Assembly: GCF_033436665.1 (NCBI RefSeq)
Contig: NZ_JAWQFO010000001.1
Coordinates: 434,001 to 498,000 of the forward strand
DNA: 64,000 nucleotides
DNA from: JAWQFO01 sp033436665
GTDB taxonomy: Bacteria > Pseudomonadota > Alphaproteobacteria > Rhodobacterales > Rhodobacteraceae
Reading direction: 5' to 3'
Positions 55,373 through 63,915 of this stretch are shown piece by piece. The translations under genes were made by a program, and so were the position numbers. Under the pieces are notes generated by a model that saw only the letters and a program-made list of their open reading frames with translations, did not search any database and was not told the origin of the DNA. The first letter of the stretch is position 1, and each line of letters starts with the position of its first letter.

Positions 55373-55713
55373 ACGCACGCATCCTCGTCGCACTCGGGGT
55401 GTGGCTGACGGCCGCCACCGCTTATGCGGACGTACAACAGGTCGTTTACAGCTGCGAACGCGGCATCGAAATCCCCGTGGTCTACATCAACGGCGAGGAC
55501 GCCGGCGCGCGACTTGCCTTGGCGGTTCTCGTCGTGGAAGGGCGTCTCGTCTCCCTCGAGGCGACGGAAACCGGATCGGGCGCGCGCTACGGCACGGGCG
55601 ACGATCAGCCGGGGTATGTCTGGTGGACGAAGGGCGACAGTGCGAGCCTGAGCTGGCTGGAGTCCGAAAGTGGCGCCGAGACGATGCTCTTCACCGACTG
55701 CGCACAACGCTGA
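55369..55713 (+). CDS. MliC-like periplasmic lysozyme inhibitor domain protein
   Basis: The 114-residue product has a signal peptide (ILVALGVWLTAATAYA) and a MliC-type domain: the starting Cys in VVYSCERGIEIPVVYIN, SGSGARYGTG in the loop that plugs the lysozyme active site, and the closing WTKGDSASL and FTDC. Family proteins block C-type lysozymes. The signal lacks a lipobox, so it is likely soluble in the periplasm. The GTG start overlaps the zapA stop, an unexpected pairing of division and lysozyme-defence genes. Confidence 0.82.
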   Translation: MNARILVALGVWLTAATAYADVQQVVYSCERGIEIPVVYINGEDAGARLALAVLVVEGRLVSLEATETGSGARYGTGDDQPGYVWWTKGDSASLSWLESESGAETMLFTDCAQR

Positions 55714-55896
55714 TCCGCGCGCGATCGCGCAAACGCCAGAATTGTTCCCTGTTGCGCGCCGGAAACGCCCGCGATGGGCGAATTTTTGCCACCCCGACAC
55801 GAGATCGTTGATTTTCAGAGCGCATTAACCAAGCTGCGGCACAGCTTCGAATGATAACGAAGCGTTTGGCAACAGGTGTTCAGAGGGACAATCATC

Positions 55897-56445
55897 TTGG
55901 GTGTCTCAAGACCGTCTTACAGCGGCCGCAATGTCGTGTGCGGCCTGCTTTTTCTCGCGACCGCGGCCTGCGGGTCGTCGATTCAGAAAGTGTCCGAAAC
56001 CCCGGGCCTCGACCCCGAACGGATGTCGATGGCCTTGGCCGAGGTTCAATCGAAACATGCGCGCGGTCAGCGCGTCTGGTGCGTGCCCTTCGCCCGCGAT
56101 GCCAGCGGCATCGAGATCCGCGGCAATGCCGAGACCTGGTGGGGCAAGGCCCGCGATCTCTACCATCGTGGCGATGACCCGGTCGTGGGGTCGGTGATGG
56201 CCTTCGCCTCCACGCGCGGCATGCCGATGGGCCATGTCGCCGTTGTATCGGACATTGTGTCGGATCGGCATATCCGGATCGACCACGCCAACTGGCACCG
56301 CAACCGCGTGTCGCTCAAGATGTCGGTCATGGATGTCTCGAAGGGCAACGACTGGTCGCGCGTCCGGGTCGAGACCCACCCCGGCAGCTTCGGAAAGGTC
56401 TACCCGATCAACGGCTTCATCTACCCGGTCGGCCCGGACGCCTGA
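55897..56445 (+). CDS. CHAP-domain lipoprotein-like peptidase
   Basis: This 182-residue protein has a signal sequence ending in LLFLATAACGSS, a probable lipoprotein cleavage site, and a CHAP domain: Cys in VWCVPFARDASG (near 60), His in MPMGHVAVVSDI (near 113) and the following Asn/Asp region RIDHANWH. CHAP enzymes cut peptidoglycan peptides or act as amidases. The start is uncertain: TTG 55897 has GAGGG about nine bases upstream and begins the signal sequence, while GTG 55876 has no ribosome binding site. It stands alone, convergent with the DUF808 gene. Confidence 0.8.
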   Translation: MGVSRPSYSGRNVVCGLLFLATAACGSSIQKVSETPGLDPERMSMALAEVQSKHARGQRVWCVPFARDASGIEIRGNAETWWGKARDLYHRGDDPVVGSVMAFASTRGMPMGHVAVVSDIVSDRHIRIDHANWHRNRVSLKMSVMDVSKGNDWSRVRVETHPGSFGKVYPINGFIYPVGPDA

Positions 56446-56460
56446 GCGGCGCGCCCGCGC

Positions 56461-57429
56461 TCAGCGCACGAAGACCGCGCGCCAGGCCGGGGTGATGATC
56501 TTTTCGCCGATCGGGATGAGGACCAGCCCAAGCAGCAGCCCGAAGACCCCGTCGAGGGCTGCTTTCACAATCCATTCGGCAGCGCCGACATAGCTTTCAG
56601 GCAGGCTGTGTCCGACGGCCACCGCGATGTCGTGGATCCAGTGGCCAAGGGTGCCGAAGCCCAGTTCCTCCATCCCGTGTATGACGATGCTGCCACCGAC
56701 CCAGAGCATCGCGGCCGTGCCGATGACGGTCAGCGCCTTCATGAAGCCCGGCATCGCCTTGACGATCCCGCGCCCCAAGGCGCGGGTCAGGCCAAGCCGG
56801 CCCTTCTCGCTCATGTAGAGCCCGACGTCGTCGGCCTTCACGATCAGCGCCACCGATCCGTAGACCGCGACCGTGATCATGATCGCCACCGCCGCCAAGG
56901 TCGCCGCCTCCATCCAGATGTTGGACTCCGGGATCGCCGACAGGGCGATGGTCATGATTTCGGCCGACAAGATGAAGTCGGTCTTGATCGCCCCCTTGGC
57001 CTTTTCCTCCTCGAGATGGGCCGGGTCCTCGACCACCTCTTCCTTCTTCGGAAAGTCCTCGTGCCCGTGCCCGCCGACCCCGAGCGCATGCGCGACCTTC
57101 TCGGCGCCTTCGAAGCACAGGTAGCAGCCGCCGACCATCAAAAGCGGCGCGATGCTCCAGGGCGCGAAATTGGCCAGCACCAGCCCCGCGGGCAGCAGGA
57201 ACAGAAGCTTGTTCTTCAGCGATCCCTTGGTGATGCGCCAGATGATCGGCAATTCGCGGTCGGCGGAAAACCCGGCGACGTACTTCGGCGACACCGCGGC
57301 ATCGTCGATCACCGCCCCGGCCGCCTTCGACCCGGCCTTGGCCGCCTGCCCGATCACGTCGTCTACCGAGGCCGCCGCCACCTTGGCGATCGAGGCCACG
57401 TCGTCCAGCAACGCCAGAAGTCCACTCAT
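56461..57429 (-). CDS. DUF808 inner-membrane protein (YedI-like)
   Basis: The 322-residue protein belongs to DUF808 (E. coli YedI): the N-terminus GLLALLDDVASIAKVAAASVDD and KYVAGFSADRELPIIWRI are diagnostic. About six to seven hydrophobic segments follow (LLFLLPAGLVLANFAPWSIA, AVAIMITVAVYGSVALIVK, AVIGTAAMLWVGGSI region). Function is not established. It ends 15 bases from the stop of the convergent CHAP gene. Confidence 0.9.
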   Translation of the reverse strand: MSGLLALLDDVASIAKVAAASVDDVIGQAAKAGSKAAGAVIDDAAVSPKYVAGFSADRELPIIWRITKGSLKNKLLFLLPAGLVLANFAPWSIAPLLMVGGCYLCFEGAEKVAHALGVGGHGHEDFPKKEEVVEDPAHLEEEKAKGAIKTDFILSAEIMTIALSAIPESNIWMEAATLAAVAIMITVAVYGSVALIVKADDVGLYMSEKGRLGLTRALGRGIVKAMPGFMKALTVIGTAAMLWVGGSIVIHGMEELGFGTLGHWIHDIAVAVGHSLPESYVGAAEWIVKAALDGVFGLLLGLVLIPIGEKIITPAWRAVFVR

Positions 57430-57553
57430 TCATCCGCTCCCAACCTGCTGTCGTCTGCGCCCCGACGTCACCTTTCCGGTCACTGTCTCGCGGACGCACC
57501 GAAAATTCAACCGCAGGCGTAAAACCCGTCAGGCGCCTGCATCGACTGTCACA

Positions 57554-57580
57554 CGCTAACATCGCATTTATCGCTAACAT
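57554..57580 (+). promoter_or_regulatory. Direct repeat CGCTAACAT upstream of gap
   Basis: CGCTAACAT occurs at 57554-57562 and 57572-57580, 18 bases start to start, about 85-112 bases before the gap ATG. TGTTAGCG-like half-sites suit LacI-family operators (TGNNANCGNTNNCA), the family that controls central carbon genes in Rhodobacter. The second copy is part of an imperfect dyad (TTATCGCTAA). Binding is unproven. Confidence 0.4.
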
Positions 57581-57665
57581 ACGGAAAAAGCGTTGTTTTA
57601 TTCATTCCGCATTCCAGCCACGATGGATATAGAACCCCGGATTCGATAGACCAGAGGAAGACCGC

Positions 57666-58667
57666 ATGACCGTCAAAGTCGGCATCAACGGGTTCGGGCG
57701 CATCGGCCGCTGCACCCTGTCGCATATCGCCAGTTCCGGCCGCAACGACATCGAGGTCGTCGCCGTCAATGCCACCGGGCCGGTCGAGACCGCGGCGCAT
57801 CTGCTCAAGTACGATTCCATCCACGGGCGTTTTCCCGGCGCGGTCACGACCGGTTCCGACTGGATGGACATCGGGCGGGGGCCGATGCGGATGATGTCCT
57901 CCTACAGTCTCGACGATCTCGATTGGACGGGCGTCGACGTGGTTCTCGAATGCACCGGCAAGTTCAACGACGGTGGGACGGCCCGCACGCATCTCGACCG
58001 CGGCGCCCGGCGCGTCCTCATTTCGGCCCCGGCGAAGAACGTGGACCGCACCGTGGTCTTTGGCGTCAATCACCGCGATCTCGTTGACGCGGACGTCACG
58101 GTCTCGAACGGGTCTTGCACCACCAATTGCCTCGCCCCGCTGGCCAAGGCGCTCGACGAGGCAATCGGGATCGAGCGTGGCATCATGACCACGATCCACT
58201 CGTATACCGGCGACCAGCCGACGCTCGACCGGCGCCATGACGATCTCTACCGCGCACGCGCCGCCGCGATGGCGATGATCCCGACCTCCACCGGTGCCGC
58301 GAAGGCGCTGGGCGAGGTGCTGCCGAACCTGAAGGGCAAGCTCGACGGCACCGCCATCCGCGTGCCCACGCCCAACGTCTCGGCGGTGGACCTGACCTTC
58401 GAGGCGACCCGTGAGGTGACCGTCGACGAGGTGAACGCCGCGCTCGAGGCGGCAGCCTTGGGCCCGCTCGGCCGCGTTCTGGCCTACGATCCCGAGCCCA
58501 AGGTTTCGATCGACTTCAACCACACCGAACACAGCTGTATCGTGGCGCCCGAACAGACCAAGGTCGTCGGAGGGCGGAGCGTGCGCGTGCTGGCCTGGTA
58601 CGATAACGAATGGGGGTTCTCCGCCCGCATGGCGGATGTCGCGGTCACCATGGGCCTGATGGGCTGA
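57666..58667 (+). CDS. gap: Glyceraldehyde-3-phosphate dehydrogenase
   Basis: GAPDH oxidises glyceraldehyde 3-phosphate to 1,3-bisphosphoglycerate (reverse in gluconeogenesis and the Calvin cycle). The 333-residue protein has VKVGINGFGRIGR at residues 3-15, the catalytic cysteine in SNGSCTTNCLAP near 151, the activating His in HSYTGDQ near 178 and the C-terminal WYDNEWGFSARM. GAGGAAGACCGC precedes the ATG. It is followed by a 47-residue membrane protein gene, a pairing common in Rhodobacterales. Confidence 0.96.
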   Translation: MTVKVGINGFGRIGRCTLSHIASSGRNDIEVVAVNATGPVETAAHLLKYDSIHGRFPGAVTTGSDWMDIGRGPMRMMSSYSLDDLDWTGVDVVLECTGKFNDGGTARTHLDRGARRVLISAPAKNVDRTVVFGVNHRDLVDADVTVSNGSCTTNCLAPLAKALDEAIGIERGIMTTIHSYTGDQPTLDRRHDDLYRARAAAMAMIPTSTGAAKALGEVLPNLKGKLDGTAIRVPTPNVSAVDLTFEATREVTVDEVNAALEAAALGPLGRVLAYDPEPKVSIDFNHTEHSCIVAPEQTKVVGGRSVRVLAWYDNEWGFSARMADVAVTMGLMG

Positions 58668-58774
58668 GATCCCCGCGCTTGCGGGGCGGTCCGCGCGCTG
58701 GCACAAGGGGCGCGGGTTCCGCGCCCCCGAAAGCGCGCGCTGACACCTGGGAACGGGCGCGTGATCCGACAGCC

Positions 58775-58918
58775 ATGACCAACCGCATCGCCTTTCTGCT
58801 CGGCCTCGTGATCGCGTCCGGCATCGCCATCGACATCTGGGTTTTCGAAGCCGCGAACCTGCTGTTTCTCGCCCGCAAGTTCTCCGATCTTCTCGATTGG
58901 ATGGCATTCTGGCGCTGA
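58775..58918 (+). CDS. 47-residue membrane protein downstream of gap
   Basis: A single hydrophobic helix (IAFLLGLVIASGIAIDIWVF, residues 5-24) is followed by NLLFLARKFSDLLDWMAFWR, an amphipathic tail. Similar short ORFs downstream of gap occur in Rhodobacterales genomes, as I remember them, sometimes mis-named as GAPDH. Function unknown. The stop lies ten bases from the end of the convergent coaD gene. Confidence 0.7.
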   Translation: MTNRIAFLLGLVIASGIAIDIWVFEAANLLFLARKFSDLLDWMAFWR

Positions 58919-58928
58919 GCCCTCGCTG

Positions 58929-59420
58929 TCAGCCGAACCGCTCCATCAGCTTGTCATGCACCGCCGGCGTCACGAACTTGGTCACGTCGCCGCCCAGCCG
59001 CGCGATCTCCTTGACCAGCTTGCTGGCGATCGCTTGGTGCTCGGCCTCGGCCATCAGGAACACCGTTTCGATGGAATCGTCCAGTTGCCGGTTCATCCCG
59101 ACCATCTGGTACTCGTATTCGAAATCCGCAACGGCGCGCAGGCCGCGCACGATGATCCCCGCCCCGACGTCTCGGGCGCAGTCGATCAGCAGGTTCTCGA
59201 ACGGGTGCACGACCACCTCGGTCCCGGTCAGTTTGGACAGCCGCGCGCCTTCGGTCTCGACCATCTTCACGCGCTCTTCCAGCGAGAACAAAGGTCCCTT
59301 GTCGCGGTTGATCGCGACGCCGATGACCAGCCGGTCCACCAGCGCCGCGGCGCGCCGCATGATGTCGATATGCCCAAGCGTGATCGGATCGAACGTGCCG
59401 GGATAGAGACCTACGCGCAT
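58929..59420 (-). CDS. coaD: Phosphopantetheine adenylyltransferase
   Basis: CoaD makes dephospho-CoA from 4'-phosphopantetheine and ATP. The 163-residue protein has the nucleotidyltransferase motif GTFDPITLGHIDI with His near residue 17, the central GLRAVADFEYEYQM near 92 and the C-terminal ASKLVKEIARLGGDVTKFV (usually SSS-x-VKEIA). Length is standard. It is convergent with the small gap-linked gene. Confidence 0.96.
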   Translation of the reverse strand: MRVGLYPGTFDPITLGHIDIMRRAAALVDRLVIGVAINRDKGPLFSLEERVKMVETEGARLSKLTGTEVVVHPFENLLIDCARDVGAGIIVRGLRAVADFEYEYQMVGMNRQLDDSIETVFLMAEAEHQAIASKLVKEIARLGGDVTKFVTPAVHDKLMERFG

Positions 59421-59503
59421 GCGGTTTTCCTGTCTTGGACGGTTTTGCGCAAACGATCACTTCGGCGGTGAAAACGCAACCGCAGCCCCGGCGCGCGATG
59501 GGG

Positions 59504-59938
59504 TCAGTGCCCCATGATCATCCCTTCGAGCGCATCTTTCTCCATCGCCAGTTCGGTCAGACGGGCCTTCACCACGTCGCCGAGCGAGATCAGACCCACG
59601 AGCTTGCCGTCCTCGACCACCGGCATGTGACGAAAGCGCCCGTCCGTCATCTTCTGCAGGATGTCCTGAGCCTGGTCGCCGTGGTGGCAGGTCACCAGTT
59701 TTGAGGTCATGTACTTTTCGACAGTGTCGCCCAGACAACCGACGCCCCGCGCGCCCAGCTCCCGGACGATGTCGCGTTCCGACAGGATGCCCTCGGCGAC
59801 CGTGCCGTCGGACGAGATCACGACGGTCCCGATCCGGTTCTTCGACAGGATGCCCGCCGCCTCCGAGACCAGTGTCGACGGCGGCACCGTATAGACCGAA
59901 TCGTCCGACTTGGATTTGAGGATTTGAGAGACCAGCAT
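59504..59938 (-). CDS. Tandem CBS-domain protein
   Basis: This 144-residue protein consists of two CBS motifs (Bateman pair): PSTLVSEAAGILSKNRIGTVVISSDG in the first half and GDQAQDILQKMTDGRFRHMPVVEDGKLVGLIS in the second. Such stand-alone proteins sense adenine nucleotides and regulate partner enzymes. The partner is unknown. It has no catalytic domain. It lies 83 bases upstream of coaD on the same strand. Confidence 0.9.
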   Translation of the reverse strand: MLVSQILKSKSDDSVYTVPPSTLVSEAAGILSKNRIGTVVISSDGTVAEGILSERDIVRELGARGVGCLGDTVEKYMTSKLVTCHHGDQAQDILQKMTDGRFRHMPVVEDGKLVGLISLGDVVKARLTELAMEKDALEGMIMGH

Positions 59939-60053
59939 CCGAACCTCCGGGCATCGCTTAAATCTGACCCAGCGTCACCGCTATGTCCTTTCAAGTCAAG
60001 AGACTGGGACCCCGACCTATGGCGCAGTCGGCACCGCGCGCGCGGGTCCGATC

Positions 60054-60959
60054 TCAGTCTGGCGACAGGCTTTCCTCGAGCCGGGCCACCTCCTGTTTCA
60101 GCCCTGCGCCAAGCGCCTCGGCGAACCGCCCGAGCCGTCGGTCTCGGCGGTCGTCGGCATGGCGGATCAGATAGAAGCTGCGCTTGAGGCTCAGCTGATC
60201 CATGAGAATGCGTCGGACGCCCGGTGCCGCCGGAAGGGCGAAATCGTGAACCACCCCGATACCACCGCCCTGCCGCAGCCAGTTGAGCTGCACCGAGACC
60301 GAGTTCGAGGCCAGCGGGACGCGGGTCACGCCAAGCTCGCCGAGATAATCCAGTTCGCGGTCGAAGATCATGTCCGGGATATAGCCGACCATGCGGTGCC
60401 CCTTGAGGTCCGATAGCCCGGCGATCTTGCCTGCCGCTGCGAGGTAGCTCTCCGACGCGGCCAAATGCAGCCGGTAGTCGGCCACCTTCTGCACGACAAG
60501 CCGCCCCGCCGTGGGCGCGCTGACGCCGATGGCAAGGTCGGCCTCTCGGCGGGACAAGTTGAAGACGCGCGGCAGGGCGACGATCTGGATGTCGAGATCG
60601 GGGTTGCCCTCGGCGATCGCAGCGCAGACCTGCGGCAGCAGGAAGTTCGCAGCGCCGTCGGGCGCCCCGATCCGCACCTGTCCCCGCAGCCTGTCGCCGT
60701 CGTCGGGCAGCCCCGCCGTGGCCGAGCGCAGCACCTGTTCGGCGGCCTCGGCGCGCGCCAGCAGGTCGCGCCCGGCCTCTGTCAGCGCATAGCCCTGCGG
60801 CGATTTGGCAAAGAGCGTGGCCTGCAGGCTGTCCTCGAGCCGCGCCATGCGTCGCCCCAGCGTTGCTGGATCGAGCCGCAGGATCTTGCCCGCCCCTGAC
60901 AGGCTCTGCTCGCGCGCGACGGCGAGAAACAGGCGCAGGTCATCCCAGTTTGTCTGCAT
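60054..60959 (-). CDS. LysR-family transcriptional regulator
   Basis: This 301-residue regulator has the N-terminal winged helix-turn-helix (WDDLRLFLAVAREQSLSGAG, about 4-23, and LGRRMARLEDSL) and the C-terminal LysR effector domain (VRIGAPDGAANFLLPQV, NLSRREADLAIGV). ATG 60959 begins the family pattern. It is divergent from the mmsA gene with 179 bases between them that contain three TTGCAA hexamers, so mmsA is its probable target, the classic LysR arrangement. The effector is unknown but may be a valine or propionate intermediate. Confidence 0.9.
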   Translation of the reverse strand: MQTNWDDLRLFLAVAREQSLSGAGKILRLDPATLGRRMARLEDSLQATLFAKSPQGYALTEAGRDLLARAEAAEQVLRSATAGLPDDGDRLRGQVRIGAPDGAANFLLPQVCAAIAEGNPDLDIQIVALPRVFNLSRREADLAIGVSAPTAGRLVVQKVADYRLHLAASESYLAAAGKIAGLSDLKGHRMVGYIPDMIFDRELDYLGELGVTRVPLASNSVSVQLNWLRQGGGIGVVHDFALPAAPGVRRILMDQLSLKRSFYLIRHADDRRDRRLGRFAEALGAGLKQEVARLEESLSPD

Positions 60960-60986
60960 ATCGCCTCTCCCCGTGACTTCATGATA

Positions 60987-61042
60987 TTGCAATTTTGCAA
61001 AACGATTTTGACGACTTCACCCTTTATGCTGCCTTTTTGCAA
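60987..61042. promoter_or_regulatory. Three TTGCAA hexamers in the lysR-mmsA divergent region
   Basis: TTGCAA occurs at 60987-60992, 60995-61000 and 61037-61042. The first two, separated by TT, form a 14-base near-palindrome and the third is 42 bases away, a spacing that matches LysR recognition and activation sites. Confidence 0.45.
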
Positions 61043-61138
61043 GGATAGGGTCACGCCCGAACCGGCCACCTTCACAAGAGGCCGATCCCATCCCGGCACC
61101 GCGCCGTGCGGCGCCGCAGCACAGGAGAGACCCCGGAC

Positions 61139-62638
61139 ATGCAGGAACTCACGCATTATCTCGACGGCGCGCACGTCAAGGGCGGCTCGGGCCGCTTTTC
61201 GGACGTCTACAATCCGGCAACCGGCGAAGTGCAGGCGAAATGCCCCCTGGCCAGCACCGACGAGGTCAACGAGGCCGTGCGCCTTGCCGCCGAGGCGCAG
61301 CCGGCCTGGGCCGCGGTCAACCCGCAGCGCCGGGCGCGCGTGCTGATGAAGTTCGTCGATCTGCTGAACCGCGACATGGACAAGCTGGCCGAAGCGCTGT
61401 CGCGCGAGCATGGCAAGACCCTTCCGGACGCCGCCGGCGACGTGCAGCGCGGGCTCGAGGTGGTCGAGTACTGCATCGGCGCGCCGCAGATGCTGAAGGG
61501 CGAATACACCGACAGCGCCGGCCCCGGCATCGACATGTACTCGATGCGCCAGCCGCTCGGCGTCACCGCCGGCATCACGCCTTTCAACTTCCCGGCGATG
61601 ATCCCGATGTGGATGTTCGCCCCGGCCATCGCCTGCGGCAACGCCTTCATCCTCAAGCCGTCCGAGCGCGATCCGTCGGTGCCGTTGATGCTGGCCGAAC
61701 TGATGGAGGAAGCCGGGCTGCCAAAGGGCATCCTGCAGGTCGTGAACGGCGACAAGGAAGCGGTGGACGCCCTGCTCCACCACCCGGTCGTGCAGTCGAT
61801 CGGCTTCGTCGGCTCGACCCCGATCGCCGAATACATCTACGCCACCGGCTGTGCGAACGGCAAACGGGTGCAATGCTTCGGCGGCGCCAAGAACCACATG
61901 ATCGTCATGCCCGACGCCGACATGGATCAGGCTGCCGACGCGCTGGTCGGTGCCGGTTACGGGGCCGCCGGCGAACGCTGCATGGCGATCTCGGTGGCCG
62001 TGCCCGTGGGCGACGAGACCGCGGACCGGCTGATCGAGAAGCTGGTGCCGCGGATCGAAAAGCTGAAGGTCGGCCCCTTCAGCGCCGGCAAGGACGTGGA
62101 CTACGGCCCGGTCGTGACCGCCGCCGCCAAGGCCAACATCGAACGCCTCGTGCAGTCGGGCATCGATCAGGGCGCCAAGCTGGTCGTCGACGGCCGCGAC
62201 TTCAGCCTGCAGGGCTATGAAGACGGCTTTTTCGTCGGCCCCCACCTCTTCGACAATGTCACCAGCGACATGGACATATACAAGACCGAGATCTTCGGAC
62301 CGGTCCTGTCGACGATGCGGGCCAAGTCCTACGAAGAGGCGCTCGGCCTTGCCATGGATCACGAATATGGCAACGGCACCGCGATATTTACCCGCGACGG
62401 CGACGCTGCGCGCGACTTCGCCAACCGGATCAACATCGGCATGGTCGGCATCAACGTCCCGATCCCGGTGCCGCTGGCCTATCACACCTTCGGCGGCTGG
62501 AAGAAATCGGTCTTCGGAGACCTGAACCAGCACGGCCCGGACGCGTTCAAGTTCTATACCCGGACCAAGACCGTAACGGCGCGCTGGCCCAGCGGGATCA
62601 AGGAAGGTGGCGAGTTCAACTTCCGCCCGATGGAGTGA
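61139..62638 (+). CDS. mmsA: Methylmalonate-semialdehyde dehydrogenase (CoA-acylating)
   Basis: MmsA converts methylmalonate semialdehyde, from valine, to propionyl-CoA; inositol-pathway IolA is a close relative. The 499-residue protein has the ALDH-family elements: TPFNFPAMIPMWMFAPAIAC near 146, GSTPIAEYIYATG in the nucleotide-binding region, and the catalytic cysteine in GAAGERCMAIS near 281. CAGGAGAGA precedes ATG 61139. A LysR-type regulator is divergent from it. No mmsB, which normally follows in a valine operon, is adjacent, though a beta-hydroxyacid dehydrogenase gene lies at 2-3 kb. Confidence 0.94.
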   Translation: MQELTHYLDGAHVKGGSGRFSDVYNPATGEVQAKCPLASTDEVNEAVRLAAEAQPAWAAVNPQRRARVLMKFVDLLNRDMDKLAEALSREHGKTLPDAAGDVQRGLEVVEYCIGAPQMLKGEYTDSAGPGIDMYSMRQPLGVTAGITPFNFPAMIPMWMFAPAIACGNAFILKPSERDPSVPLMLAELMEEAGLPKGILQVVNGDKEAVDALLHHPVVQSIGFVGSTPIAEYIYATGCANGKRVQCFGGAKNHMIVMPDADMDQAADALVGAGYGAAGERCMAISVAVPVGDETADRLIEKLVPRIEKLKVGPFSAGKDVDYGPVVTAAAKANIERLVQSGIDQGAKLVVDGRDFSLQGYEDGFFVGPHLFDNVTSDMDIYKTEIFGPVLSTMRAKSYEEALGLAMDHEYGNGTAIFTRDGDAARDFANRINIGMVGINVPIPVPLAYHTFGGWKKSVFGDLNQHGPDAFKFYTRTKTVTARWPSGIKEGGEFNFRPME

Positions 62639-63088
62639 CCGCGCGCCACCCCCGAACACGCCGATCCTCCTGTCCTGGATGACGGCGCAGGCGGGCCTTC
62701 GGGCCCGTCTTTTTCGCCCTGTGTCGGCGTCCCTTTCACATTTCTGCCACGATTGGAGACAGCGGGGCAGAAGCTTATTTCGACACGTTTTTCACGGTAT
62801 CGAATCGGGGCTTCGAGTGCCGCGTTGCCGCGGCCCGGAAGACGGGATCGGCCAGCACAGCAAGGCCAGACGCCCCATTCTTCAACCAAAACTAGAGCAT
62901 TGATCGACGGCGCAACATCAGCGGTCTTACCGCTACCACCATGCCGTGAATATTGACGCCCGGTTAACATAAGTGTTGGTGCCGTGGTGGAATTGTGGCA
63001 AACATACGGCGATGAACGCGACGGGCGTATATTGGGCGTTCAACCATTCGGGCCTCGGCCCATTTAAGGAAACAGAGAGGTGTTCTTT
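62639..63088. other. 450-base region between mmsA and the VPLPA protein gene
   Basis: The first 80 bases contain the mmsA terminator. The rest shows no credible ORF. The last 50 bases include a GGGCC-TC-GGCCC dyad (about 63050-63061), close to the start of the next gene, and lie in the right place for a leader structure. I cannot place a confident promoter. Confidence 0.45.
62688..62716 (+). terminator. Intrinsic terminator of mmsA
   Basis: GCGGGCC (62691-62697) pairs with GGCCCGT (62702-62708, one G-T pair) around a TTCG tetraloop, followed by CTTTTTC, 50 bases after the mmsA stop. Confidence 0.8.
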
Positions 63089-63790
63089 ATGATCAACCTG
63101 AAGATAAAAACACTGGTGGGAGCAGCGGCCTTCGCGGCAACCGCCTTCATAGGGGGGACGGCATCCGCCGCCGTATTCACCTATGGTTTCGACGGCGTGA
63201 CAAACAATTCGGTCTTGGATACGTCGATCGCCGAGTCGCAGGCCAGTGTCGAAGTCGAAGATCAAGGCGGCACTGCCGTTAGCTTCAAGTTCCTCAACAC
63301 GGCCGTCCTGCCGATGTCGATCGTACAGATCTACTTCGCTGACGGTAGCCTCCTGGACTTCGCAAGCGCGGTCATCACCAACAGCGGCACGGCTTTCTCG
63401 CCGGGTTCCAGCCCGCCAAACCTGCCGGGCGGCACCTTCAGCGCGGACTACGCCACTGATGCGGACAGCAATCCGGGCGGCAAAGTCAACAACGGTGTCA
63501 AGGATGCCGGAGACAGCGTCACCGTGACCTTCAACTATGCTGGTTCCAGCATGATCGCGGACGTGATCAAGGGCCTGAACGACGGCACAATTGACGTCGG
63601 CATCCACGTGCAGGGCTTCGCAAGTGGCGGTTCCGAATCGCTCGAAATCACCGGTCGTTGCGACCCGATCACGGAAATCTGCGGACCCGGCGTGAACGTC
63701 ATTCCAGTGCCGGCGGGCTTCCCGCTGCTGCTGACGGCGCTTGCGGGTGTGGGCATCCTGTCGCGCAGGAAGCTCCGCAAGACGGCATAA
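63089..63790 (+). CDS. Secreted protein with VPLPA-type C-terminal sorting signal
   Basis: This 233-residue protein has a signal peptide (VGAAAFAATAFIGGTASA), a beta-rich mid region with acidic and Gly/Ser-rich stretches, and a C-terminal tripartite signal: the motif IPVPAG, a hydrophobic helix (FPLLLTALAGVGIL) and a basic end (SRRKLRKTA). This matches the VPxPA-CTERM system of Rhodobacterales, in which an exosortase-type enzyme processes the protein at the membrane for release or attachment, often with exopolysaccharide. No exosortase gene is in this window. The ATG at 63089 has AGAGAGG upstream; a GTG three codons earlier is less likely. A terminator follows. Confidence 0.88.
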   Translation: MINLKIKTLVGAAAFAATAFIGGTASAAVFTYGFDGVTNNSVLDTSIAESQASVEVEDQGGTAVSFKFLNTAVLPMSIVQIYFADGSLLDFASAVITNSGTAFSPGSSPPNLPGGTFSADYATDADSNPGGKVNNGVKDAGDSVTVTFNYAGSSMIADVIKGLNDGTIDVGIHVQGFASGGSESLEITGRCDPITEICGPGVNVIPVPAGFPLLLTALAGVGILSRRKLRKTA

Positions 63791-63814
63791 CACCGCTCAA
63801 AACTGTGAAAAATC

Positions 63815-63845
63815 TGAGGCGCTCCTTGATGGGGGCGCCTTTTTC
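63815..63845 (+). terminator. Intrinsic terminator of the VPLPA protein gene
   Basis: AGGCGC (63817-63822) pairs with GCGCCT (63835-63840), with inner CC/GG pairing possible, followed by TTTTC, 25 bases after the stop. Confidence 0.75.
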
Positions 63846-63915
63846 TTGCCCTGTTCCCCTCGCATAAGAGAGCCTGCGGGGGCTCCGAATCACACGAGCG
63901 AGAGACAGACTTCCA

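Noticed and set aside
60782..62659. Open frame of 625 codons opposite mmsA and across the lysR start
   Set aside because: It spans a divergent promoter region and two real genes, and has no recognisable domain.
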